The translations under genes were made by a program, and so were the position numbers. Below, in pieces: positions 26,708 through 36,159 of a DNA stretch of 64,000 nt (positions are counted from its first letter, which is position 1; each line of letters begins with the position of its first letter). Under the pieces are notes generated by a model. The model saw only the letters and a list, made by a program, of their open reading frames with translations. It was not told where the DNA came from and did no database searches. The DNA comes from Stutzerimonas stutzeri. GTDB lineage: Bacteria > Pseudomonadota > Gammaproteobacteria > Pseudomonadales > Pseudomonadaceae. The stretch covers positions 2,858,660 through 2,922,659 of the forward strand of contig NZ_CP007441.1 in the NCBI RefSeq assembly GCF_000590475.1, in the 5' to 3' direction.

Positions 26708-27597
26708 GCGTCCGCCGTCACCAGAGCCGGCTCCGCAGGAGTCGGTAGTTGTTGCAGCTGAGCAAGAAGACGCGATATGCGAGCACGCAACTCGGCGCGC
26801 GGGATGATCAGGTCGATGGCGCCGTGGTCCAGCAGGAACTCACTGCGCTGGAACCCTTCTGGGAGCTTCTCACGTACCGTCTGCTCGATCACGCGTGGAC
26901 CCGCAAAGCCAATCAGTGCCTTGGGCTCGGCGACGATGACGTCGCCCAGCATGGCCAGACTCGCGGATACGCCGCCATAAACCGGATCGGTCAGAACGGA
27001 AATGAACGGCACCCCCTCCTCGCGCATCCGGGCCAGCACCGCGGAAGTTTTGGCCATCTGCATGAGCGAAATCAGTGCCTCCTGCATCCGGGCCCCACCG
27101 GACGCGGCGAAGCAGACCAGAGGGCAACGCTGCTCGAGCGCGGCATTGGCGGCGCGAACGAAACGCTCTCCGACAATAGCCCCCATGGACCCGCCCATAA
27201 AGGAGAATTCGAATGCGCAGGCCACGACCGGCATACGCATCAATGTCCCGCTCATGGCAATCAATGCATCCTTTTCGCCCGTCTGCTTCTGGGCAGCGGA
27301 GAGACGATCTTTATACTTCTTGCTATCGCGAAACTTCAAGCGGTCAACAGGCTCGAGATCGGCGGCGATCTCTTCGCGCCCTTCGTTGTCGAGAAAGATA
27401 TCCAGACGAGTTCGCGCGTCGATACGCATGTGATGCTGACATTTCGGGCAGACATCCAGCGTTTTCTCCAGCTCCGGGCGATACAGGACCGCCTCGCACG
27501 ACGGACACTTGTGCCACAGGCCTTCGGGCACCGAGCTTTTCTGCGTTTCCGAGCGCATGATCGAAGGGATCAGCTTGTCTACCAGCCAGTTGCTCAT
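26704..27597 (-). CDS. accD: Acetyl-CoA carboxylase carboxyltransferase subunit beta
   Basis: A 297-residue subunit that, with AccA, transfers carboxyl from biotin to acetyl-CoA to form malonyl-CoA. The four-cysteine zinc ribbon is C31, C34, C50, C53 (CPSC and CPKC). The carboxyltransferase core shows FMGGSMGAIVGERF and ASGGARMQEA. The ATG at 27597 (MSNWLVDKLIPS) is the family start; the frame extends five codons upstream. It overlaps folC by four bases. Confidence 0.96.
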   Translation of the reverse strand: MSNWLVDKLIPSIMRSETQKSSVPEGLWHKCPSCEAVLYRPELEKTLDVCPKCQHHMRIDARTRLDIFLDNEGREEIAADLEPVDRLKFRDSKKYKDRLSAAQKQTGEKDALIAMSGTLMRMPVVACAFEFSFMGGSMGAIVGERFVRAANAALEQRCPLVCFAASGGARMQEALISLMQMAKTSAVLARMREEGVPFISVLTDPVYGGVSASLAMLGDVIVAEPKALIGFAGPRVIEQTVREKLPEGFQRSEFLLDHGAIDLIIPRAELRARISRLLAQLQQLPTPAEPALVTADA

Positions 27598-27820
27598 GCT
27601 TTTATTCTCCACAGCTTGTCAGTCCCGCGCGTAACGACTGCACGCACCGGCAAATTTATCGTTGCGACCGGCCTCCGGTCGGAGCTCCCCGCGTCGCGTA
27701 GGCGATAGCCCAAAAGGGGCGCTGTCGCTGAAATCTGGCGCACCATCCATTAACGGGCGCAACAATGGTGGGTCCGCCAACCCAGCGAATGGTAACTGGA
27801 CGGCAATCACTCTCGGTTCG

Positions 27821-28444
27821 TCACATCGTCGCCCGCACCAGCCGAACGAACTCCCGCACGCTCTCGGCATCCTTGATGCCCTTGCTTGCCTCCACCCCAC
27901 CGCTGACATCGACGGCGAACGGCCGTACTTCGGCCAGCGCCTGTTGAACGTTCCGGGGGGTTAGCCCGCCAGCAAGTATCAGCGGCTTGGGCAGATCGGC
28001 GGGAATCAACGACCAGTCGAATACTTCGCCCGTCCCTCCTGGAACACCTGCAACGAAGGTATCGAGCAGAATAGCGCTTGCTCCAACATAGCGGGTAGCC
28101 TGCGCCCGGATGTCCTCGCCCGGCAGAACCCTGAGCGCCTTGTACCATGGGCGGTGAAAACCCTCGCAATCAGTCGGTGTTTCGTCACCGTGAAACTGCA
28201 GCATATCCAGCGGAACGGCATCGAGTATTTCGTTGAGCTCGCAACGCGATGCGTTGACGAACAAGCCCACAGTCGTGACGAAAGGAGGCAGCGCGGCGAT
28301 AATCGCCCGCGCCTGCGAAATACTTACCGCCCGCGGGCTTTTGGCGTAAAACACCAGACCGATAGCGTCCGCACCAGCAGCGGCAGCAACAAGCGCGTCC
28401 TCGATACGCGTGATTCCACATATCTTGCTACGAACGATAGGCAA
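27821..28444 (-). CDS. trpF: Phosphoribosylanthranilate isomerase
   Basis: A 207-residue TIM-barrel enzyme of tryptophan synthesis (Amadori rearrangement of PRA to CdRP). Catalytic Cys is in RSKICGITR and catalytic Asp in AVDVSGGVE; LLDTFVAGVPGGTG is the phosphate-side loop. The start appears to be TTG at 28444, giving an N-terminus equivalent to the MPAVR of P. aeruginosa TrpF, with AGGTG seven bases upstream. The open frame extends to 28555, but the extra codons are not family-like. About 220 bases separate it from accD. Confidence 0.93.
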   Translation of the reverse strand: MPIVRSKICGITRIEDALVAAAAGADAIGLVFYAKSPRAVSISQARAIIAALPPFVTTVGLFVNASRCELNEILDAVPLDMLQFHGDETPTDCEGFHRPWYKALRVLPGEDIRAQATRYVGASAILLDTFVAGVPGGTGEVFDWSLIPADLPKPLILAGGLTPRNVQQALAEVRPFAVDVSGGVEASKGIKDAESVREFVRLVRATM

Positions 28445-28573
28445 CGGCAGGCACCTGTGAGGGAAGACGCTGGATGGTAACAAAAGCGCCGAAGGCTGCA
28501 ACCCGCATCGGTCTACCAGACGATATCCAGAACGATGCTTTCCCGCCCGCCGCAACCACTCGATTTTGGGACA

Positions 28574-29443
28574 CTACGTCAGCTGACTTCGAACATCCGG
28601 CAAACCAGACAGAAAATGCGGTCCGAGATAGCGTTCAGGCAATTGGAAATGCTCTGGATAATCCACTTGGACCAGATACAGGCCATACGGATGCGCCGTC
28701 ACTCCGCCAGTTCGCCTGATCCGTGATTCCAGCACTTCTCTGGCCCACTCCACCGGTCGCTCGCCCGCGCCGATGGTCATCAACACGCCAGCGAAGTTTC
28801 GCACCATATGATGCAGAAAAGCGTTGGCGCGAACGTCAATCACGATGAGCCGGCCGTATTCGAGCAACTCCAGATGATGGATCGTCTTGATCGGGGACTT
28901 CGCTTGGCACTGACGCGCCCGAAACGCACTGAAGTCGTGGGTCCCGACGAAAGCCTTGGCCGCTTCGCGCATCAGCGCGACATTCAGCGGGCGGTGGTTC
29001 CAGGTCACCTCTTCAGCAAGGTGCGCGGGGCGAATCTGGTCGTTGTAAATCACGTAGCGATAGCGACGGGCCATAGCGCTGAAGCGCGCATCGAAAGTCT
29101 TCGGCATCTCTTTGGCCCAGGTCACGCTGATATCGCCCGGCAGGTTCATGTTCGCACCCATGACCCAGGCGTGCATGGAACGCGTCACAGGCGTGTCGAA
29201 ATGCACCACCTGGCCGCAAGCATGAACGAGCGCATCGGTACGCCCGGCACAACTCAGCACGACGGGATGACCGCCAGCAACTTTGCTCAATGCCTTTTCC
29301 AGGGAAAGCTGAACGGACGGCACGCCGTCGCGCTGACGCTGGAACCCGCGATAACGGGAACCTTTGTATTCGACTCCGAGGGCGATTCTGAAAACGTCAA
29401 CGGCAGCCGATGGGGCTGCCGCTTCAGATACTGCTTCAGTCAT
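28574..29443 (-). CDS. truA: tRNA pseudouridine(38-40) synthase
   Basis: A 289-residue enzyme that converts U38-U40 of tRNA anticodon arms to pseudouridine. The N-terminal EYKGSRYRGFQRQ, the catalytic motif CAGRTDALVHACG with the nucleophilic Asp, and RANAFLHHMVRNFAG are visible. The catalytic motif reads GRTDALVHA instead of the usual GRTDxGVHA. The ATG begins two bases after the fimV stop, so the pair is coupled, as in P. aeruginosa. Confidence 0.94.
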   Translation of the reverse strand: MTEAVSEAAAPSAAVDVFRIALGVEYKGSRYRGFQRQRDGVPSVQLSLEKALSKVAGGHPVVLSCAGRTDALVHACGQVVHFDTPVTRSMHAWVMGANMNLPGDISVTWAKEMPKTFDARFSAMARRYRYVIYNDQIRPAHLAEEVTWNHRPLNVALMREAAKAFVGTHDFSAFRARQCQAKSPIKTIHHLELLEYGRLIVIDVRANAFLHHMVRNFAGVLMTIGAGERPVEWAREVLESRIRRTGGVTAHPYGLYLVQVDYPEHFQLPERYLGPHFLSGLPDVRSQLT

Positions 29444-29445
29444 GG

Positions 29446-32184
29446 TCAGGCTAGTTTGGCGAGCATCTCGCGCGCCTCTTGCTGCTGAGTGTCGCTCCCC
29501 TCGCTCATGACTTCATCGAGTATGTCCCGAGCACCTTCCGCATCCCCCATGTCGATGTAGGCGCGAGCAAGGTCCAGCTTTGTAGTGGTTTCATCGGTAT
29601 CGGAGAAGAAATCGAAATCATCGTCCACGGCCTCTGATGCCGGATCGACAGGCGCGACCATCGCTGCGAGCGGCTCGGGCTGATCAAGCGGCTCAACGTC
29701 TCGCGACAGGTCTTCAAGCTCGGCCTCGACTTCATCCAGTTCTGACGAAAAACGCTCAGGAGTAGCGTCCTCGGTAGCCTCGTCAGCCAGCGATAGATCG
29801 AACTCATCAGGCATGTCAGCGGGCTGCACAGAGTCGGAAAGTTCGAAATCAAAATCATCGACCGACTCGAGGGTATCGGACTTCGATGGTTCGTCTTCGA
29901 GGTCCGAGATCAATTCGTCATTACGAGGGCTGGTCGCTGGCTGATCATCGAGATCGAGCGAGAAGCCGGCCAGCTCGTCCTCAAGGGAAACCTCGTCCGA
30001 CTTGGACGGTTCGTTCAGATCGAAAGAGAAGTCGTCTGCGCCTTGTTCCTGAGTCGCAGTTTCGAGACTGAGCTCGTCGAAATTGAGTTCGTCGAGCTCT
30101 GCTGTGGCAGCGTTAGTCGGCGCCGCTGTGCCAGCGAGGTCGTCGTCCAATTCGAGGTCGTCCAGGCTCAGATCAAAACTGCCGTCCGTGCGCTGTTCTG
30201 CTGCAGGTGCAGGCTCCTCAAGCTCGAGGTCGTCCAGGCTGAAATTGTCGAAATCATCGGTACTCGCCGAGGCCGCTGCTGCCGCACCAGCGCCCGTTGC
30301 GGTGACCATCGCTGGGTATCTGGCCTTGGTCTGCTCTATCGCCGCGGTAGAGCCGCCAATATCACGCAGTTCCGCTTCCTGCCGAGCGAAGCCATCACGA
30401 TCTCCGAGTTCGGCATAGACTTCCATAAGCTTCAGACGAAGATCGCTGCGCTGAGGCTCATCGTTCAGTGCGTTCTGCAGCAGGTCGGCAGCCTGATTGA
30501 AACGACCATATGCGATATAAATATCGGCCTCGGCAAGCGGATCGTTGCCAGCGGCAGCAAGCGAACCCTCGGAATGCCCATCGGCATCCTGCTCAGCGCC
30601 GTGGCCGACCGATTCGACATCCGATGAGTCGATATCCGGCTGCGCGACGTAAAACGCGTCCGGGGCGTCATCAGCCAGCAGACTTTCCTGCAGTTCGGCC
30701 TCTTTCATGGCGTTGCGGCGAGACAGTGCCATCAGCCCCACCAACAACAGCAACAGCGCACTGCCACCTAAAACGCCGAGCAGAACAGGATTTCCCAACA
30801 ACTCATCGACGTAGCTATCGCTGTCAGACGTCTGCGCAACTGCAGCCGGTGCCGCAGGAGCTGCTGCAACAGCAGGCGGCTGAGCGTCCGGCTTCTGTGG
30901 AGCCGCTGCTTCGCTCAGAGGTGCCGGCGACGCCGAATCGTCAGCTTCTGTTTCGGTATTCGTCTCAGGCGCAACTCCAGTCGCTTCCGGAGTAACGGCC
31001 TCGTTTGATTCAAGCTCATCGGCCGAAGGGTTTGCAGGCGCCTCGGTGTCTGCTCCAGGCTCCGCTCCAGTCGCCAACTGAGCCTGCAATTTGGCAAGCT
31101 GATCATCCTTGAGTTGCATCAGGCGTTGCAGCTTATCCAACTGACTCTGCAGGTCGTTGAGGCGATCCTTGAGGTCCAGGTTCTCACGACGACTGGAATC
31201 GAGGCTTTCCTCGGTAACAGAAAGCTTGTCGCGCAATGCCGACGCGTCATCCCCGGTGCCGGCATCGCTACCAGTGGTGGATTTACCGGTTTCCGGCGCA
31301 ACCAGCCGCAGATTATCGCCTTGATCACTTCGAGAGGGTGCGGCACCTGCCGAACCACGCTGGGTGGCGTCGAGCTGACGAGCGCCTGCAGCAGCTGAGC
31401 CAGTAGGCTGACGCCAGCTGGCGTTCTGTTGGGCAACCTGCTGAATAGCCTCGGCTTGCGAACGACTGCCAATCTGCTCGGCGTTCGGTAAGCGCAGCAC
31501 TTGACCATTCTTCATTCGATTGATATTGCCGCCGATGAACGCGTCAGGGTTCAGATCCTGAATGGCGAGCATGGTCTGATGCACGGTGCCGCCCTGACGT
31601 GTGCGCTCAGCGATTTCCCAGAGAGTGTCGTTGGGCGTGACCTTGTATCCCTCGCCTTGCTGCCCGGACAGACTGGAGGATACCGGAGCAGACGGGCTTG
31701 CCGGCCGCGGCGTCGAGGCGGGACGAGAAGCAGGAGCTGCAATCGGTAGCTGAGGTGCAACGGCGGCAGCGATCTCCGGCGAATACAACGGAGGATCCAG
31801 CAGCAAGGTGTATTCGCGAAGGAGACGGCCACTGGGCCAGAGCACTTCAATGAGGAAATTCAGATAGGGTTCGCGAACCGGCTTGGTCGACGATACCCGA
31901 ATAACGCTTTTACCGTCTGGGCGCAGGATTGGGGTAAACGTAAGGTCCGTCAGAAAATATTGGCGGTCGACACCTGCCCGATTGAAATCTGCAGCGGATG
32001 CCAGAACCGGAACCACCTCACCCGGCGCCAGCGTCTTCGCGTCCAACAATTCGATTTCAGCCACTAGCGGTTGATTCAGCGCGGACTTCAGCGTGACCTC
32101 TCCCAGCCCCAGCGCGTAAGCCATTTCGGAAGTCAGCGCGGTAGCAGCCGCGATTGCCAGCACCAGATTGCGAACCCGAACCAT
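29446..32184 (-). CDS. fimV: FimV family pole-organising / pilus assembly protein
   Basis: A 912-residue polar landmark protein needed in Pseudomonas for type IV pilus assembly and twitching. It has a signal peptide (about 1-24), the FimV N-terminal domain, a periplasmic LysM domain (about 180-235, KVTPNDTLWEIAERTRQGG), and a coiled coil (about 310-370). One membrane helix (NPVLLGVLGGSALLLLLVGL) follows near 460-490. A very acidic cytoplasmic region carries repeated DDLEL-type motifs, and the protein ends in a TPR-like FimV C domain (TKLDLARAYIDMGDAEGARD). The LysM domain binds peptidoglycan. Upstream partner of truA. Confidence 0.93.
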   Translation of the reverse strand: MVRVRNLVLAIAAATALTSEMAYALGLGEVTLKSALNQPLVAEIELLDAKTLAPGEVVPVLASAADFNRAGVDRQYFLTDLTFTPILRPDGKSVIRVSSTKPVREPYLNFLIEVLWPSGRLLREYTLLLDPPLYSPEIAAAVAPQLPIAAPASRPASTPRPASPSAPVSSSLSGQQGEGYKVTPNDTLWEIAERTRQGGTVHQTMLAIQDLNPDAFIGGNINRMKNGQVLRLPNAEQIGSRSQAEAIQQVAQQNASWRQPTGSAAAGARQLDATQRGSAGAAPSRSDQGDNLRLVAPETGKSTTGSDAGTGDDASALRDKLSVTEESLDSSRRENLDLKDRLNDLQSQLDKLQRLMQLKDDQLAKLQAQLATGAEPGADTEAPANPSADELESNEAVTPEATGVAPETNTETEADDSASPAPLSEAAAPQKPDAQPPAVAAAPAAPAAVAQTSDSDSYVDELLGNPVLLGVLGGSALLLLLVGLMALSRRNAMKEAELQESLLADDAPDAFYVAQPDIDSSDVESVGHGAEQDADGHSEGSLAAAGNDPLAEADIYIAYGRFNQAADLLQNALNDEPQRSDLRLKLMEVYAELGDRDGFARQEAELRDIGGSTAAIEQTKARYPAMVTATGAGAAAAASASTDDFDNFSLDDLELEEPAPAAEQRTDGSFDLSLDDLELDDDLAGTAAPTNAATAELDELNFDELSLETATQEQGADDFSFDLNEPSKSDEVSLEDELAGFSLDLDDQPATSPRNDELISDLEDEPSKSDTLESVDDFDFELSDSVQPADMPDEFDLSLADEATEDATPERFSSELDEVEAELEDLSRDVEPLDQPEPLAAMVAPVDPASEAVDDDFDFFSDTDETTTKLDLARAYIDMGDAEGARDILDEVMSEGSDTQQQEAREMLAKLA

Positions 32185-32693
32185 TGTGTAAATCCTTGTT
32201 TTTTAACTTTTCTCGGATCTTCGAGAGGGTCTTATAGTCACTGCCTGCCCCGCCAGGTGGCGGTTCCCCCGTCAGCGATAAGCCTAAACAGCATGTTAGC
32301 TAGAATAGTTCTTCGAATTTCCAGTAAGTATCTTTTACAGATAGTGTTTTATCAACAACCCACCAGACCGTGCGGCATTGCCTGTCGCGCCTTTTCGCAC
32401 GTTATCAGACACAATCCACAAATTAGCTGCGCATGCCAAAGGCAAGTCGCCGCGTGGGCATTGATCCATCCCACGCACCAGCCTCGCCCATTCGCTTATA
32501 AACCGCAGCCCATCCCGCCTGAGGTCCAGTCCGCTGAACAGGACTTGTGAACTGCATCGGCCGGAACGGCCGTCACTGTAGCCCAAACCGCTCGTCACGC
32601 AGCGCAATTGAGGCTTAACCCGACGAACCGCGCCACGCAGAGCGTCGCTTTCGTCGCCGCAAGGTCATGCAAACCGAGCGGTTTTCTATATCC
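32185..32693. other. Non-coding region between asd terminator and fimV
   Basis: About 510 bases with no supported gene. An open frame at 32335-32607 (minus) lacks a plausible Shine-Dalgarno and any family resemblance. The region presumably carries the fimV promoter. In P. aeruginosa, from memory, a second asd-like gene lies here; none is visible. Confidence 0.55.
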
Positions 32694-32728
32694 ATAAAAA
32701 AAAGCGCCGCGGCTGTACCGGGGCGCTT
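32694..32728 (-). terminator. Rho-independent terminator of asd
   Basis: On the minus strand AGCGCC pairs with GGCGCT around a GC-rich loop, followed by a run of at least eight T (A-run at 32695-32703). It lies about 20 bases past the asd stop. Confidence 0.85.
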
Positions 32729-32748
32729 CTGTCCAACTTTTTATAGGT

Positions 32749-33861
32749 TTATCGTTCTAGAAGGATGCGCAGCATGCGGCGCAGTGGCTCGGCAGCCCCC
32801 CAAAGCAGTTGATCCCCGACCGTGAACGCTCCTAGGTAATGGGAACCCATATTCAGTTTGCGCAGGCGGCCTACCGGTACACTCAGGGTGCCAGTCACGG
32901 AGGTCGGACTCAGCTCCTGCATACTCGCGTCACGATGGTTCGGGACGAGCTTCACCCAAGGATTGTGCTGACTGATCATGCCTTCGATATCCGAGATGGG
33001 CACATCCTTGTTTAGCTTGATGGTCAGCGCCTGGCTGTGGCAGCGCATTGCGCCGACACGGACACAGATGCCATCTACCGGTATCGGACTCTTGAAGCGG
33101 CCCAGAATCTTGTTGGTTTCGGCCTGCGCCTTCCATTCTTCGCGGCTCTGGCCGTTTGGCAGCTCCTTGTCGATATAGGGAATCAGGCTACCGGCCAGCG
33201 GAACGCCGAAATTATCAACCGGGAAGGTTTCGGAGCGCTGACACTCAGCGACCTTGCGATCGATTTCCAGGATAGCGCTGGCCGGATCGGCGAGCTCACT
33301 GGCGACCGACGCATTGATGCTGCCCATCTGTTTGATCAGCTCGCGCATGTTCTGCGCGCCGGCACCTGAGGCAGCCTGATAGGTCATGGCACTCATCCAA
33401 TCGACCAAGCCATGCTCGAACAGGCCACCAAGGCCCATCAGCATCAAACTGACGGTGCAGTTGCCACCGATATAGTTGAGGATGCCCGCGTCCAGCTGAT
33501 GGTCGATGACCTTGCGGTTGACCGGATCGAGTACGATCACGGCATCATCGTGCATGCGCAGCGTCGAAGCCGCATCGATCCAGTATCCTTTCCAGCCCGC
33601 TTCGCGCAGCTTCGGGAAGACTTCGCTGGTGTAGTCGCCACCCTGACAGGTAAGAATCACGTCGAGCGTCTTCAGTTCATCGACGCTATAGGCGTCTTTG
33701 AGCGGCGCGGTTTCCTTGCCGATCGAAGGGCCCTGACCGCCTACGTTGGAAGTGGTAAAGAACACTGGCTCGATCAGGTCGAAATCCCGCTCCTCCAGCA
33801 TCCGCTGCATGAGCACGGAACCGACCATGCCGCGCCAACCGATCAGACCTACACGTTTCAT
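32749..33861 (-). CDS. asd: Aspartate-semialdehyde dehydrogenase
   Basis: A 370-residue NADP enzyme that reduces aspartyl phosphate in the lysine/threonine/methionine pathway and supplies diaminopimelate. The nucleotide-binding start is VGLIGWRGMVGSVLMQRM. Catalytic Cys135 is in GGNCTVSLMLM, and GAMRCHSQALT is the substrate-side histidine segment. The ATG at 33861 is the family start; an in-frame ATG ten codons upstream lacks support. A strong terminator follows. Confidence 0.96.
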   Translation of the reverse strand: MKRVGLIGWRGMVGSVLMQRMLEERDFDLIEPVFFTTSNVGGQGPSIGKETAPLKDAYSVDELKTLDVILTCQGGDYTSEVFPKLREAGWKGYWIDAASTLRMHDDAVIVLDPVNRKVIDHQLDAGILNYIGGNCTVSLMLMGLGGLFEHGLVDWMSAMTYQAASGAGAQNMRELIKQMGSINASVASELADPASAILEIDRKVAECQRSETFPVDNFGVPLAGSLIPYIDKELPNGQSREEWKAQAETNKILGRFKSPIPVDGICVRVGAMRCHSQALTIKLNKDVPISDIEGMISQHNPWVKLVPNHRDASMQELSPTSVTGTLSVPVGRLRKLNMGSHYLGAFTVGDQLLWGAAEPLRRMLRILLER

Positions 33862-34040
33862 CGCAACTACACCTATATATATGTGGCCCATCTGTCAGGC
33901 CGTCGATAACGAAATGCGCTTTCGGGTTCCAAGCGAGCACGCTGTGTCCTGAACAGCAGCGCCTCCGCCGTTACTCGGCGTGTCCGCCTAGCCGTTGCCC
34001 GCAAGCTCTGTCAACGGCCGGTGCAATGGGACCAGAGAGA

Positions 34041-35123
34041 TTACAACTTCGACAGCGCCGCGACTACCGCGTCACCCATCGCTCGCGTATTGGCCTTCTC
34101 GCATCCTTCGGACCAGATGTCGCCGGTGCGCAAGCCTTCGTCTAGCACATTGCTGACGGCCTGCTCGATCGCATCCGCCGCCGCGATCTGGTTGAAGCTG
34201 TAGCGCAGCATCATCGAAACCGAGAGGATGGTCGCCAGCGGATTGGCGATGCCCTTGCCCGCGATATCCGGCGCCGAACCATGGCAGGGCTCGTACATGC
34301 CCTTGTTGTTCGAATCGAGTGAAGCAGACGGCAGCATGCCGATCGAACCGGTCAGCATGGAAGCCTCGTCCGACAGAATGTCGCCGAACATATTGTCGGT
34401 GACGATCACGTCGAACTGCTTAGGCGCGCGCACCAGTTGCATCGCCGCGTTGTCGACGTACATGTGGCTGAGCTCGACCTGCGGATAGTCCTTGGCAACC
34501 TCTTCCACCACGGCGCGCCACAGCTGACTGGACGCCAGCACGTTGGCCTTGTCCACCGAGCAGAGCTTCTTGCCCCGCACGCGAGCCATATCGAAACCAA
34601 CCTTGGCGATCCGGCGAATTTCGCTTTCGCTGTAAGGCAGCGTATCGAATGCCATACGCTCACCATTTTTTAGTACCTTGCTCTCGCGTGGCTGGCCGAA
34701 ATAGATGCCACCGGTCAGTTCGCGAACGATGAGGATATCCAGACCTGCCACGATTTCCGGCTTCAGGCTCGAGGCTTCAGCCAGCTGAGGATATAACAAC
34801 GCCGGACGCAGATTGCCAAACAGACCCAGCTGCGAGCGGATCTTCAGCAGTCCGCGCTCGGGGCGGATAGCCGGGTCAATGGTGTCCCACTTCGGCCCGC
34901 CTACAGCGCCAAGCAGAATGGCATCGGCGGCCCGGGCGCGCTCCAGGGTTTCGTCGGCCAGCGGCACACCGTACTTGTCGATCGCCGCGCCGCCCAGTTC
35001 GTCGTAGCTCAGCTGCAAGTCGAGCTGAAACTTGTCATTGGCCAGCTGCAGTACCTTGACCGCTTCAGCCATGATTTCCGGACCGATACCATCGCCGGGA
35101 AGAATCAGAATCTGTTTACTCAT
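34041..35123 (-). CDS. leuB: 3-isopropylmalate dehydrogenase
   Basis: A 360-residue NAD-dependent decarboxylating dehydrogenase of leucine synthesis. It starts MSKQILILPGDGIGPEIM. It shows ELTGGIYFGQPRE and the metal/substrate site in DNMFGDILSDEASMLTGSIG, plus EPCHGSAPDIAGKGIANP. Its ATG overlaps the stop of the VOC-like gene by four bases, placing it last in the leuC-leuD-VOC-leuB operon. Confidence 0.97.
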   Translation of the reverse strand: MSKQILILPGDGIGPEIMAEAVKVLQLANDKFQLDLQLSYDELGGAAIDKYGVPLADETLERARAADAILLGAVGGPKWDTIDPAIRPERGLLKIRSQLGLFGNLRPALLYPQLAEASSLKPEIVAGLDILIVRELTGGIYFGQPRESKVLKNGERMAFDTLPYSESEIRRIAKVGFDMARVRGKKLCSVDKANVLASSQLWRAVVEEVAKDYPQVELSHMYVDNAAMQLVRAPKQFDVIVTDNMFGDILSDEASMLTGSIGMLPSASLDSNNKGMYEPCHGSAPDIAGKGIANPLATILSVSMMLRYSFNQIAAADAIEQAVSNVLDEGLRTGDIWSEGCEKANTRAMGDAVVAALSKL

Positions 35124-35491
35124 CGTGTTTTCTCGAGTTGTTCGGTGAGGCGGTCGCCATCGCGACCACCTGGAATCATTGAGGGTACCGGCTGACCGTA
35201 CATAGCTTTGATGCGTCTATCCTGCTCGTCGGCAGAGAAAGCCTCCCAAACCAGGTCGTTGACATCCGTCTCGCTAGTGAAACCTTGCGCCCCATCGTCC
35301 TCGAAGCCGACGTGGCGCAGCTGGCCGCCATGTCCCGGCTGCTGGTTGATAGAGAAGTTCAGTTGATCGGTGCGCCACATGGCGTACCGGCCGGGAACCA
35401 CCACATCAGCCGGCTGACCTAACCGGCGGTTATAGTCGGCAATTGAATCATCAAGGTCATCCACCGCTAGGGCGATATGAAAACGTTTCAT
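35120..35491 (-). CDS. VOC/glyoxalase-fold protein in the leu operon
   Basis: A 123-residue protein starting MKRFHIALAVDDLDDSIADY, typical of the first beta-alpha-beta unit of the vicinal-oxygen-chelate superfamily. It sits between leuD and leuB, overlapping leuB by four bases, and a counterpart occupies the same place in P. aeruginosa (from memory PA3119). Whether it binds a metal or substrate is unclear; a role tied to leucine biosynthesis is only suggested by position. Confidence 0.8.
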   Translation of the reverse strand: MKRFHIALAVDDLDDSIADYNRRLGQPADVVVPGRYAMWRTDQLNFSINQQPGHGGQLRHVGFEDDGAQGFTSETDVNDLVWEAFSADEQDRRIKAMYGQPVPSMIPGGRDGDRLTEQLEKTR

Positions 35492-35501
35492 CGTCACCCT
35501 C

Positions 35502-36149
35502 TCACTTGATCGCGCCGAACAGCCAGGGCTGGCTCTGTTGATGCCGAATCTCGAAGGCCTTGATGGCATCCGCGTCCTGCAGCGTGAGGCCGATATCGTC
35601 CAGGCCATTGAGCAGGCAATGCTTGCGGAACGCATCGACCTCGAAACCGTATTGTTTGCCATCAGGACGGGTGACTGTCTGTGCGGCCAGATCCACGGTG
35701 AGCTGGTAACCCTCGGCGGCCTCGGCCTGCTCGAACAGTTCGTCGACCTCTTCTTCCTTCAGCACGATCGGCAGCAGGCCGTTCTTGAAGCTGTTGTTGT
35801 AGAAGATGTCGGCAAAGCTCGGCGCGATGATCGTGCGGAAGCCGTACTCTTCGAGCGCCCAGGGCGCATGCTCCCGGGAAGAACCACAGCCGAAGTTTTC
35901 ACGCGCGAGCAGGACGCTGGCGCCCTGGTAGCGAGGAAAATTCAATACGAATTCGTGGTTCACCGGACGATTCACGCAATCCTGGTTGGGCTGCCCCACA
36001 TCCAGATAGCGCCACTCGTCGAACAGATTCTGGCCGAAGCCGGTACGCTTGATCGACTTAAGAAACTGCTTCGGAATGATCTGGTCGGTATCGACGTTGG
36101 CGCGATCGAGTGGCGCGACGAGACCGGTGTGCTGGGTGAATGCCTTCAT
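35502..36149 (-). CDS. leuD: 3-isopropylmalate dehydratase small subunit
   Basis: A 215-residue subunit that pairs with LeuC to isomerise 2- to 3-isopropylmalate. It has the typical DRANVDTDQIIPKQFL and ENFGCGSSREHAPWAL motifs. It lies ten bases downstream of leuC. Confidence 0.97.
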   Translation of the reverse strand: MKAFTQHTGLVAPLDRANVDTDQIIPKQFLKSIKRTGFGQNLFDEWRYLDVGQPNQDCVNRPVNHEFVLNFPRYQGASVLLARENFGCGSSREHAPWALEEYGFRTIIAPSFADIFYNNSFKNGLLPIVLKEEEVDELFEQAEAAEGYQLTVDLAAQTVTRPDGKQYGFEVDAFRKHCLLNGLDDIGLTLQDADAIKAFEIRHQQSQPWLFGAIK

Positions 36150-36159
36150 GTCGTTCTCC

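Noticed and set aside
32335..32607. 90-codon minus-strand frame upstream of fimV
   Set aside because: No ribosome-binding site, no recognisable domain, Arg/Ser/Cys-rich composition typical of a non-coding frame in GC-rich DNA.
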